In this document: piece after piece, positions 29,403-37,301 of the stretch
Numbering within the stretch: the first letter of the stretch is position 1
Layout of the letters: each line of letters opens with the position of its first letter
DNA from: JACVRW01 sp963808775
Lineage (GTDB): Bacteria > Actinomycetota > Thermoleophilia > Solirubrobacterales > Thermoleophilaceae
Direction of reading: 5' to 3'
Assembly: GCA_963808775.1 (NCBI GenBank)
Contig: CAWEGR010000004.1
Span: 372,001-436,000 of the forward strand
DNA: 64,000 nt
The notes under the pieces: model-generated
The model's database searches: none
Told to the model about the DNA's origin: nothing
What the model saw: the letters and a program-made list of their open reading frames with translations, nothing else
Translations under genes and position numbers: made by a program

Positions 29403-29630
29403 CTACTCGCCCGAGAGCGAAAGGCGCAGGGTCTGCTCCGAGGTGAGCGAGACCTCGCGCACGTAACCGCAGTCACGGCAGCGGCACTCGACCTCGCCGT
29501 CGAAGTCGTCGACGCGCAGGGACCACTCGACGTCGCCCGACAGGCAGGCGCGGCAGGCGAGCGCGGCCGCGACGAGCGACGGGTCGTCGTCGCCGCGGAA
29601 GTGGGCGAGCTCCAGTGTCGTTTCCTCCAT
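29403..29630 (-). CDS. Small Cys-rich (zinc-ribbon-like) protein
   Basis: 75 residues. Four to five cysteines in two pairs, ALACRACLSG and ECRCRDCGYV, suggest a zinc ribbon, between short beta-rich segments. I do not recognise a named family. It lies between the folate operon terminator and the histidine kinase and may belong to the kinase transcript (13 bases between its stop and the kinase start). AGAGGG precedes ATG 29630. Confidence 0.65.
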   Translation of the reverse strand: MEETTLELAHFRGDDDPSLVAAALACRACLSGDVEWSLRVDDFDGEVECRCRDCGYVREVSLTSEQTLRLSLSGE

Positions 29631-29681
29631 CGCCCTCTACCGTTCCTCCGCCGCGCCCCGGAAGGAACCAGCGGGGCGAGA

Positions 29682-29704
29682 GAACCCCCCATCTCGGGGG
29701 GTTC
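29682..29704 (-). terminator. Terminator hairpin of the folate operon
   Basis: GAACCCCCC (29682-29690) pairs perfectly over 9 bases with GGGGGGTTC (29696-29704), loop ATCTC. It begins 8 bases after the folK stop on the minus strand. No U-tract follows. A weaker GC inverted repeat lies just beyond it at about 29652-29678. Confidence 0.65.
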
Positions 29705-29712
29705 GCGCGCGC

Positions 29713-30228
29713 TCAGAAGGCGCCGAGGCGGCGCACGGGCTGATCGCCGAGCGCGGCGAGTCGTTCCGCCAGCGGCGTGCCGTCGGGAAGGCTCAGCTCC
29801 GGGTCGAGCTCGAGCAGCGGCTCGAGCACGAAGCGCCGCGAGGTGACCTCGCGATGCGGGAGCGACAGGCGCTCTGTCTCGAGCACGCATTCGCCGAGCA
29901 GCAGCACGTCCACGTCGATCGGCCGCGGCCCGTGGCGAGGCCCGCCGGGCTCACGGCCGAGCTCGCGCTCGACCGCCTTGCACGCGTCGAGCAGGTGCTC
30001 GGCGCGCAGCAGGGTGCGCACGCGCAGGCACGCGTTCAGGAAGTCGGGCTGATCGGTGACCTCGCCCTGCGGCGCCGTCTCGTACAGAGAGGACGAGGCG
30101 AGCACCTCGATTCCGTGCCGCTCGAGCGCCCTGCGCGCGGCGCGCAGGTGCGCCTCGCGGTCGCCCACGTTCGAGCCCAGCCCGAGGTAGCCGACCCGGG
30201 CGAGGCCGAGGCTCAGACTTCCTTCCAC
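29713..30228 (-). CDS. folK: Hydroxymethyldihydropterin pyrophosphokinase
   Basis: Activates 6-hydroxymethyl-7,8-dihydropterin with ATP for FolP; 171 residues. GYLGLGSNVGDREAHL at the N-terminus, SSLYETAPQGEVTDQPDFLN, GPRHGPRPIDVDVLLLG with the catalytic Asp pair, and LPHREVTSRRFVLEPL are all typical. I start at GTG 30228, in the folK frame and inside the end of folB (16-base overlap); no other start is available without losing the conserved N-terminus. Confidence 0.94.
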   Translation of the reverse strand: MEGSLSLGLARVGYLGLGSNVGDREAHLRAARRALERHGIEVLASSSLYETAPQGEVTDQPDFLNACLRVRTLLRAEHLLDACKAVERELGREPGGPRHGPRPIDVDVLLLGECVLETERLSLPHREVTSRRFVLEPLLELDPELSLPDGTPLAERLAALGDQPVRRLGAF

Positions 30229-30647
30229 ACCTCTACGGAGACCTCGTCGACCGGCAGCGCGATCGGCGGCTCCGGCTTGGCGGCCTTGACGCGCACCGAC
30301 TCGGCGCCGAAGCGGTCGACCAGGCGGTCGGCCACCGCGGCGCAGAGCCGCTCGAGCGTCTTGTAGGAACGCTCCTGCGCCGCCAGCGCGACCTGCTCGC
30401 AGACCTCGCCGTAGTCGATCGTGTCCTCGATCTGGTCGGTGAGCGTGGCCTCGCACTCGTCGAGGTCGAACGCGATGTCGAACACGAGCCGCTGGCCGAT
30501 CTCGCGCTCGGCCTCGCTGACGCCGTGGCGGGTGTAGAGCGACAGCCCGCTGATCTCGATCGAGACGACCGGACCGCCGTCCTCGCGGTCCTCGTCGAGC
30601 TCGTCGTCGTCGAGCTCGCCGAAGTCATGCTCGTCGTCCGCGCTCAC
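30213..30647 (-). CDS. folB: Dihydroneopterin aldolase with acidic N-terminal extension
   Basis: Makes hydroxymethyldihydropterin in folate synthesis. Core of about 118 residues: ISGLSLYTRHGVSEAEREIGQ, DTIDYGEVCEQV, TLERLCAAVADRL and VKAAKPEPPIALPVDEVSVEV, including the conserved Tyr/Glu/Lys positions. Total length is 144 because GTG 30647 (GTGA overlap with the upstream VOC gene) adds a highly acidic tail (DDEHDFGELDDDELDEDRED) not present in typical FolB. No internal start precedes the core, so the extension appears real. Confidence 0.9.
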   Translation of the reverse strand: MSADDEHDFGELDDDELDEDREDGGPVVSIEISGLSLYTRHGVSEAEREIGQRLVFDIAFDLDECEATLTDQIEDTIDYGEVCEQVALAAQERSYKTLERLCAAVADRLVDRFGAESVRVKAAKPEPPIALPVDEVSVEVWKEV

Positions 30648-31015
30648 CCGCTGTGGCAGACGGCCTCGACGTTGTTGCCGTCCGGGTCGAGGACGTAGGC
30701 CCCGTAGTAGTTCGGGTGGTAGATCTCGCGCTTCCCAGGCTCGCCGTTGTCCTCGCCGCCCGCGGCGAGCGCGGCCGCGTGGAAGGCGTCGACGAGCTCC
30801 GTCGTCGGCACGGCGAAGGCCACGTGCGCGCCCGAGACCGCCGGCCGTCCGCGCGCGGCGATCCAGAAGAAGGGCTTGCCGTCGCTCGGCTTCCCCCACC
30901 CGCCGGCGCCCGGGACCTCCATCAGCAGCTCGAGGCCGATCGGGCCGAGGGCCTCGCTGTAGAAGGCCTTGCTGCGCTCGTAGTCGGAGACCTCGAAGCC
31001 CGCGTGGTCCAGCAT
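30644..31015 (-). CDS. VOC-superfamily (glyoxalase/dioxygenase-like) protein
   Basis: 123 residues, one pair of beta-alpha-beta-beta-beta modules: LDHAGFEVSDYERSKAFYSEAL in the first, HVAFAVPTTELVDAFHAAAL and YYGAYVLDPDGNNVEAVCH in the second. Metal ligands would be the early His, the His of HVAF and the Glu of NNVEAV. The ATG shares one base with the folP TGA. Its position inside the folate operon is unusual; substrate unknown. Confidence 0.88.
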   Translation of the reverse strand: MLDHAGFEVSDYERSKAFYSEALGPIGLELLMEVPGAGGWGKPSDGKPFFWIAARGRPAVSGAHVAFAVPTTELVDAFHAAALAAGGEDNGEPGKREIYHPNYYGAYVLDPDGNNVEAVCHSG

Positions 31016-31812
31016 CAGGGCGCCACCGTAGCAGCGGCCACGCGCAGGGCATCCACGACCGGAGCCACGTCGTGGACGCGGAAGACGGCCGCCCCGCGCT
31101 CGAGCGCGAGCACGTTCGTCGCGATCGTGCCCGCCAGGCGCTCGCCCTCGTCGCGACCGCCCGCCAGCTTGCCGAGAAAGCTCTTGCGCGAGCTGCCGAA
31201 CACGACCGGCCGGCCGATCGCGACGATCTCGTCGAGCCGGCGCACCAGCTCGAGGTTGTGCTCGACGGTCTTGCCGAAGCCGATGCCGGGGTCGAGCCAG
31301 ACGCGCTCTTCCGGAACCCCCTCCGCGACGGCGAAGGCGAGCCGCTCCTCGAGGAAGCTCTTGACGTCGGACACCACGTCCTCGTAGCGCGGGTCCTCCT
31401 GCATCGTGCGCGGCTCGCCGAGCATGTGCATCAGGCAGCAGCCCGCGCCGCGCTCCGCCACGAGCGCGGCGAGCTCCGGCGCGAAGCGGAAGGCGGCGAC
31501 GTCGTTGACGATCGTGGCGCCGGCGTCGAGCGCGGCGCGAGCGACCTCGAGCTTCGTCGTGTCGATCGAGACCTCGACGCCCCCGGCGGCAAGCCGCTCG
31601 ATCACCGGCACCACGCGCCCGATCTCCTCCCCGGCGTCGACCGGCAGGGCGCCCGGGCGGGTCGACTCGCCGCCGACGTCGAGGATCGAGGCGCCCTCGT
31701 CCGCCAGGCGCAACCCCTGCTCGACGGCGGCGTCCGCGTCCAGGAACAGCCCGCCGTCCGAGAACGAATCGGGCGTCACGTTGACGATCCCCATGACCGC
31801 GAAGTCGCGCAC
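31015..31812 (-). CDS. folP: Dihydropteroate synthase
   Basis: Joins pterin pyrophosphate to p-aminobenzoate; the sulfonamide target. 265-residue TIM barrel with MGIVNVTPDSFSDGG, LDVGGESTRPGA, IVNDVAAFRF, WLDPGIGFGKTVEHNLEL and VVFGSSRKSFLG. GTG 31812 is preceded by GATACT at 31825-31820 and a 7-base spacer, so the transcript is probably leaderless. First gene of folP-VOC-folB-folK; divergent from the HAD gene, whose promoter overlaps it. Confidence 0.96.
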   Translation of the reverse strand: MRDFAVMGIVNVTPDSFSDGGLFLDADAAVEQGLRLADEGASILDVGGESTRPGALPVDAGEEIGRVVPVIERLAAGGVEVSIDTTKLEVARAALDAGATIVNDVAAFRFAPELAALVAERGAGCCLMHMLGEPRTMQEDPRYEDVVSDVKSFLEERLAFAVAEGVPEERVWLDPGIGFGKTVEHNLELVRRLDEIVAIGRPVVFGSSRKSFLGKLAGGRDEGERLAGTIATNVLALERGAAVFRVHDVAPVVDALRVAAATVAP

Positions 31813-31835
31813 GGGCGCAAGTATCGTCCTCCGCG

Positions 31836-32490
31836 GTGCCTGGCCCCTTCGACGCCGTGATCTTCGACAACGACGGCCTGCTCCTCGACACCGAGGAGGC
31901 GTGGACGCGGGCGGAGGAGGACCTGTTCGAGCGCCACGGCAGCGCTGTTCAGCGCGGAGCACAAGCGCTCGCTGCTCGGCAACTCGCAGGCGGTGGCCGG
32001 GCGCAAGCTCGCGGACTGGCTCGGGATGCACGGCGAGGAGGAGCGGCTCTGGGCAGAGCTCGAGGAGCTCGTGATGGAGGAGGCCCTGAACGGCGTCCCG
32101 GTGCGCCCGGGCGCGGTCGAGCTGCTCGACGCGCTGCACGCGCGCGGGCAGAGCGTCGGGCTCGCCTCGAACTCGACGCGCGCATTCGTCGAGCGCGTGC
32201 TCGACGTGGCGGGCCTGCCCGCGACCCGCTTCGAGGCGCTCGTGACGGTGGACGACGTGACGCGCCCGAAGCCCGCGCCCGACCTCTACCTCGAGGCGTG
32301 CGAGCGACTCGGCGCGGCGCCGGATCGCTCCGCGGCGCTCGAGGACTCGCCACCCGGCGTGGCGTCCGCGCGCGCAGCGGGACTCTTCGTGATCGCCATC
32401 CCCTACTTCGCGGACCACACGATCGACGGGGCGTCGCTGATCGCCCCCTCGCTCGCGGACCCGGCGGTGGCCGCGGCGCTCGGCCTCTGA
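31836..32490 (+). CDS. HAD-superfamily hydrolase (beta-phosphoglucomutase-like), one frameshift
   Basis: Haloacid-dehalogenase-type phosphatase or mutase. Motif I FDNDGLLLDTE (nucleophile and acid Asp), motif II LASNSTR, motif III lysine in RPKPAPDLY, motif IV LEDSPPGVASARAAG. The cap is C1-type. The frame breaks near 31944; restoring GC in GGCAGCGCTGTTCAGC gives HGSALFSAEHKRSLLGNSQA and 218 residues. GTG 31836 has TATCGT 8 bases upstream. Substrate unknown, probably a sugar phosphate or nucleotide. Confidence 0.88.
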
Positions 32491-32492
32491 CC

Positions 32493-32990
32493 GTGGCGAG
32501 CTACGAGGAACACCCGTCCCGCACGGCGGCGCTCCGCGAGGGCGAGATCGAGGTGCATCCGGGCGCCGCCGAGTCGGACTGCGTGATCTGGGCCGAGCTC
32601 GAGAACGATGAGGGCTGGGAGGGGCTGCTCGCCAAGCGGCTCGAGACCCGGCGCGCCCGCGTGTGCGCGATCCCGTTCCGCGCCTACGACATCAACCTCG
32701 ACGACGAGGTGGCGCTGTCGCTCTCCGGCGAGGGCGCGCTGCTCGTGGAGGGGGTCGAGCGCGACGCGGGCAACTTCACCTACCGCGTCGCGTTCGACGA
32801 TGCGGCGGTGGGCGACCCGCGCTGGCACCAGTTGCTGAGCGCGCTGGGCGCGTACGAGTGCTGGTTCGACCTGCGCGACCCGGGCTTTCTCGCCATCTCC
32901 GCCCCGCCCCAGCACGCGCAGGCGGTGGCGGAGGAGCTGTACGCGCGCGAGCAGCGCGGCGAGCTCGGCTACGAGACCGGCCGCAGCTGA
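32493..32990 (+). CDS. DUF4265-like protein
   Basis: 165 residues. Core features are RVCAIPFRAYDINLDDEVAL, a beta-strand segment and GNFTYRVAFDD, matching the DUF4265 pattern as I recall it. No catalytic motif, signal peptide or membrane segment. GTG 32493 follows the HAD stop by two bases, so it is likely cotranscribed. Function unknown. Confidence 0.7.
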   Translation: MASYEEHPSRTAALREGEIEVHPGAAESDCVIWAELENDEGWEGLLAKRLETRRARVCAIPFRAYDINLDDEVALSLSGEGALLVEGVERDAGNFTYRVAFDDAAVGDPRWHQLLSALGAYECWFDLRDPGFLAISAPPQHAQAVAEELYAREQRGELGYETGRS

Positions 32991-33104
32991 GGCTGCAGGG
33001 CTGCAGAGCCGCGCCGATCATGGCCTCGATACCTCCCTGTAGTGTCGTTCGGCGGTGCAAGTGCCAGGAGACCTAAGCGAAGAAAGCGCGAGCTCCAGGA
33101 AGAT

Positions 33105-34153
33105 ATGACCGGCTCCCGCTCAGCCTCGACTGCGGGTGATCACACCCTCGACTTCATCGTCGTTGGCGCCCAGAAGGCCGCAACCACGACCCTGTTTGAG
33201 CATCTCCGCGGTCATCCCGAGCTCTATCTGCCGCCGGGGAAGGAGTCCAACTTCTTCAGTCACGATGAGATCTACGGGGTCGGCTGGAGCGAGTTTGCCG
33301 CGATCACGTTCGCCGGCGCCCCGGAAGGGGTCCTCTGGGGCGAGGTGAGCCCCTGGTACATGGGAGGTTGTCCGGTTCGAGCCGACCCGGCCGCCCAGCC
33401 GCGTCCCGCGGAGCGCACCGAGAAGATCATCCCGGAGCGGATTCGCGCCACGTGTCCCGACGTGAAGCTGATCGCGATCCTCCGGGATCCGGTAGAGCGA
33501 TGCATCTCTCATTGCGAGATGAGCGCACTTGGGGGGTCGTCGGTCGGTCAAGAATCGATCGACGAGGTGATCCCGGACCTACTTGCTCCGCCGAACCTTG
33601 ACCACGCGCGCCGCGGGCGGAGGGCGGGCTTCGTTACCTGGGGAGAGTATGGGCGGATTCTCGAGGGGTATTACGAGACATTCCCGCGCCAGCAGATTTT
33701 CGTCTGCTTCACCGCGGACCTGGAGACAGCTCCTCGGGAACTCATGCGCGAAATTTTCAGCTTTCTGGGTGTCGGACACGGACTTCGTGCCAGAGGGCCT
33801 GGGGGCCCGGTACCGAGAGCGGGGCGCGTCGCGCAAGATCTCGTGGTTGCGCTCCCCGTCGGACCTACAGAAGACGCTGGTCCGCCAGCCGGTCGTCCGC
33901 TCGATCTGGCGGTCGGCTGCCGGCGAGTGTCCAGCAGCGCACGATAGGGCTCCTCAGGGAGGCCAACTACCGGTTCGATCTCTGGAACAGACGGGAGCGA
34001 GGATCCGATTCGCTCGGGCCGAGCGCGGAAACCCTCGCAATGCTTCGAGCCCACTACGAGGCCGACCGCCCGCTGCTCGAGGAGTTGATTGGCCGCCCCG
34101 TCCCTTGGCGCGGCGCCGATGAGGGTGGCAATCCCTCGACCGCGCGAGCGTAG
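33105..34153 (+). CDS. PAPS-dependent sulfotransferase, two frameshifts
   Basis: Transfers sulfate from PAPS to an acceptor. The 5'-phosphosulfate loop is IVVGAQKAATTTLFEHL and the 3'-phosphate site is LIAILRDPVERCISHC; the C-terminus ANYRFDLWNRRERGS with MLRAHYEADRPLLEELIG resembles heparan-type sulfotransferases. ATG 33105 has AGGA six bases upstream. The frame breaks near 33771 (one GT unit short) and near 33917 (one GC unit short); repairing both gives 350 residues. Codon use is clearly less GC-rich than the neighbours, suggesting recent transfer. Acceptor unknown, possibly an exopolysaccharide. Confidence 0.85.
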
Positions 34154-34351
34154 CTAGCCATCATCGACTGGTCACCTGGTCCTAACGGCAGACCTACAAG
34201 TACTCGCTGTGCGAGATCCGGCCCGCTGGGTAGGGTGCCTCTAAGCGCTCTTAGTGAATGTGCCCGCGCCCAGGGGCCCAGGACTACGTACGTAACAAGA
34301 GTCGAGAAGCAATCTTTACCGTGCCAAAGAGACGATCGTGATGTTCGAGTC

Positions 34352-35491
34352 GTGCGCGCTCTCGCTCGCGACAACCGCCTATCCCTGCACACGGCCCGGC
34401 TCCGGCTCCGGGGCCGCGTCTGGCCGATCCTGCAGACGGCAATCGCCGCCGTCGCGGCCTGGTATCTCGCAAAGCTGATCCTGCCCGAGAACCGGCCGGT
34501 CTTCGCGACCATCGCAGCGGTCATCTGCATCGGGGCCACGTACGGCGAGCGCCGTCAGCGGGCCCTCGAGCTGATCGGCGGCGTGGTGCTCGGCATCAGC
34601 ATCGCCGACCTCCTGCTCGTGGGCATCGGCACCGGCCCCGTCCAGCTCGGCGTGCTCGTGGTGCTGGCGATGGGCACGGCCGTGATCCTCGGCGGCGGGC
34701 CCACGCTCGTGACCGAGGCGGGTGTCTCGGCGATCCTGCTCGTCCTGATCGAGCCGGCCACCGGCGGCCTGCCGCCCCAGCGCCTCTACGAGGCGCTGAT
34801 CGGAGGCGGCGTGGCGCTCGCCATCAGCGCGCTCGCCTTCCCTCAGGATCCGGTGCTCCTGGCGGGGCGCTCGGCGCAGGCCCTGTTCGGGGAGCTCGGC
34901 GGCGTGCTCGAGCGGATCGCGGGCGCACTCGACTCGCGGGACAACGCCCGTGCCGACGACGCGCTCGAGGCCGCGCGCCGGCTCGACGACGCTGTGCGCG
35001 CATTCGAGGACGCTCTCGTGGTCGCGCACGATACGGCGCGCTGGTCACCCGGCCGGCGCTCCTCGCGCCCCGAGCTGACGCGCTATTCGCGGAGCGCGCG
35101 GCACGTGGACTACGCCGTCCGCAACACGCGCGTGCTCGCCCGCCACGTGGCACGCTACGTGCGCGCGGGGCAGGAGGCGCCCGAGCAGCTCGCGCAGTCG
35201 ATCAACCAGCTGGCGGAGGCCGTCTGGACCCTCGCCGGCGTGCTCGACGAGGCCGGGCGCCGCGCGCCCGAGGTGCGGGCGCTGGCGTCGCGTGCCGCGG
35301 CAAGGGCCACCCGCAGCTTCGAGGGCGAGCGAGAGCTCGGACTCGCGGAGATCGTCGTTCAGGTCCGCTCGACCGCCATCGACCTGATCCGCGCCGCCGA
35401 CGCCGCCGTGCCGCAGCCGGACGCCGTCGAGGAACCGGTCAGCGAGGAGCTTCTGGCCGAGCTCTTCGACGGCGAGCCCTCGCGCGCCTGA
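34352..35491 (+). CDS. FUSC-family integral membrane protein
   Basis: About 379 residues. The N-terminal half contains four to six membrane helices (WPILQTAIAAVAAWYLAKLI, FATIAAVICIGATYG, LIGGVVLGISIADLLLVGIG, LGVLVVLAMGTAVIL, ALIGGGVALAISALAF), the second half is a cytoplasmic helical region (FGELGGVLERIAGAL onward). This layout fits aromatic-acid exporter/FUSC proteins. I choose GTG 34352, with GATGTT six bases upstream; the frame is open to 34235. Substrate unknown. Confidence 0.8.
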   Translation: MRALARDNRLSLHTARLRLRGRVWPILQTAIAAVAAWYLAKLILPENRPVFATIAAVICIGATYGERRQRALELIGGVVLGISIADLLLVGIGTGPVQLGVLVVLAMGTAVILGGGPTLVTEAGVSAILLVLIEPATGGLPPQRLYEALIGGGVALAISALAFPQDPVLLAGRSAQALFGELGGVLERIAGALDSRDNARADDALEAARRLDDAVRAFEDALVVAHDTARWSPGRRSSRPELTRYSRSARHVDYAVRNTRVLARHVARYVRAGQEAPEQLAQSINQLAEAVWTLAGVLDEAGRRAPEVRALASRAAARATRSFEGERELGLAEIVVQVRSTAIDLIRAADAAVPQPDAVEEPVSEELLAELFDGEPSRA

Positions 35492-35514
35492 GCGATCTGG
35501 CAGGCTGCGGCCTC

Positions 35515-36495
35515 GTGGCCGAGCGCATCAGCATCGCGCGCGGCGAGGAGCCGCCACACGGCGCAGTGGGCGCCACCTTCTGCGGGCAACCGCTGGTCCA
35601 CGACGCCGCGGGCCTCGAGGGCGCGGACGTCGCCGTGCTCGGAGCGCCCTTCGACGACGGCGTCTCGAACCGCCCGGGCGCGCGCTTCGGGCCGCGGGCG
35701 ATCCGCGCGGCCGACGACGGCGGCCGCCACGGGCGGCCGCACATGACCCTCGGCATCGACCCGCTCGAGGCGCTCACCGTCCTCGACTACGGCGACGTCG
35801 AGGCGGTCCCCGCGAATCTCTCCCGCTCGCACGAGCGGCTCGAGCAGCGCCTGCGCGAGATCCTCGAGGCGGGCGCCCTGCCGCTCGTGCTGGGCGGCGA
35901 CCACTCCCTCGCTCTGCCGACGATGCGGGTGCTCGCCGAGCGCTACGGAGCCGACGGCTACGCGGTCCTGCAGCTCGACACGCACGCGGATACGGCGCCC
36001 GAGCTCTACGGGGAGCGGCTCTCGCACGGCACGCCCTTCCGCGTGGCCGTCGAGGAGGGCGTGCTGCTCGGGCCGAACATCGTGCAGGTTGGCCTGCGCG
36101 GCACCTGGCCGGGCCGCTCTGACTTCGAGTGGATGCAGTCCGAGCACTTCCGCTGGCACACGATGGACGAGATCGTGCAGCGCGGCCTCGTCGAGGTCGC
36201 GCGCGAGGCCATCGACGCCGTGGCCGATGCCGCGCCGCGCGCCTATCTGAGCGTCGACATCGACGTGCTCGACCCGGCCTTTGCCCCAGGGACAGGCACG
36301 CCCGAGCCGGGCGGTCTCACCACGCGCGAGCTGCTCTGGCTCGTGCGCGAGGTGGCGCTCGGGCTCGACCTCTGCGCCGCCGACGTGGTCGAGGTCTGCC
36401 CGCCCTACGACCAGGCCGAGATCACGGCGCTCGCCGCCGAGCGTGTTGCGCTCGAGGTCATCGCCGGGATCGCCGCCAGACGCGCCCGGAGCTGA
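35515..36495 (+). CDS. speB: Agmatinase/ureohydrolase family enzyme
   Basis: 326 residues of the arginase fold with a binuclear manganese site: His in LVLGGDHSLALP, the DTHADTAPE cluster, and SVDIDVLDPAFAPGTGTPEP with two more Asp ligands. GGLTTRELLWLVRE is typical of agmatinases and guanidinobutyrase-like members. The substrate could be agmatine or another guanidino compound. Its 3' end overlaps the convergent metallophosphoesterase gene by 38 bases. Confidence 0.88.
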   Translation: MAERISIARGEEPPHGAVGATFCGQPLVHDAAGLEGADVAVLGAPFDDGVSNRPGARFGPRAIRAADDGGRHGRPHMTLGIDPLEALTVLDYGDVEAVPANLSRSHERLEQRLREILEAGALPLVLGGDHSLALPTMRVLAERYGADGYAVLQLDTHADTAPELYGERLSHGTPFRVAVEEGVLLGPNIVQVGLRGTWPGRSDFEWMQSEHFRWHTMDEIVQRGLVEVAREAIDAVADAAPRAYLSVDIDVLDPAFAPGTGTPEPGGLTTRELLWLVREVALGLDLCAADVVEVCPPYDQAEITALAAERVALEVIAGIAARRARS

Positions 36496-37288
36496 AGGTC
36501 CAGCGCTCGCGGGCGGGGCCGAGCCGCGGGTCGCGCTCCATCGGGGTCGCGCCCGGCAGCTCGTGCGCCGTGCGCGTGACGCGCAGCACACCACGCCTTG
36601 TCTCGACGTCGAGGATGTTTGCCTCGAACGGCGGCTCGACGAGCGCGCAGCAGGCGAGCTGGAGCAGCGGGCCCGCCGCCGTGCCCTCGCGCACGTGCAT
36701 GTGCCCGCAGACGGCGATCGTGGGCTCGGGACGTTCGAGCAGCGCTGCCGCCAGGCGCTCGCGGTCGATGAGGTCGCCCGCGTAGGGCAGCTCCGCGGTG
36801 TGCACCGGGGCCGCGCGCGACAGCACGGGGAAGTGCGTCGCGAGCAGGACGGGGCCCTCGCCCCAGGTCGCGAGCGCAGGCGGCCGGGCGAGCGCCCACT
36901 CGCCGCGTGCGCGGCGAAGGACGCGCACGCCCGCGACCCGCACCGCCGAGGCCGCGCGGCGCGCCCGCCACCCGGGGAGCTCGAGCGTCTCGAGCCCGAG
37001 CTCCGCGAGCGCGGCCGTGGGCCGCGTCCCGTCGTGATTGCCGCCAACCGCCGCGAGCGGAGCGGGCCCTCCTCTCAGGGGAGCCAGGGCGCGCCGCAGG
37101 CTCGGCTCGTCGCCGTCATGGGCGAGGTCGCCCAGCACCAGCACGAGCTCCGCCCCCTCCGCCCGGAAGAGCTCCGCGGCGCGGGCGAGCCGCGCCTCGA
37201 GGCCCGCGAAGTCGTAGCGGTTGTGCCACGCCACCTCGCGCCCGGAATCGGGCACCACGTGGATGTCGGTGAGCACCCCGATCCGCAT
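36458..37288 (-). CDS. Calcineurin-like metallophosphoesterase
   Basis: 276 residues with the full set of metal motifs: LTDIHVV (D-x-H), LVLGDLAHDGD (GD), VGGNHDGT (GNHD), LATHFPVL and VCGHMHVRE (G-x-H-x-H). Soluble, no signal. ATG 37288 is preceded by sequence with no clear Shine-Dalgarno. Members cleave phosphodiesters or monoesters; the substrate cannot be deduced. Convergent overlap with the agmatinase-like gene means one of the two ends could be slightly misplaced. Confidence 0.88.
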   Translation of the reverse strand: MRIGVLTDIHVVPDSGREVAWHNRYDFAGLEARLARAAELFRAEGAELVLVLGDLAHDGDEPSLRRALAPLRGGPAPLAAVGGNHDGTRPTAALAELGLETLELPGWRARRAASAVRVAGVRVLRRARGEWALARPPALATWGEGPVLLATHFPVLSRAAPVHTAELPYAGDLIDRERLAAALLERPEPTIAVCGHMHVREGTAAGPLLQLACCALVEPPFEANILDVETRRGVLRVTRTAHELPGATPMERDPRLGPARERWTFSSGRVWRRSRR

Positions 37289-37301
37289 GGGATCGCAGTG
37301 T

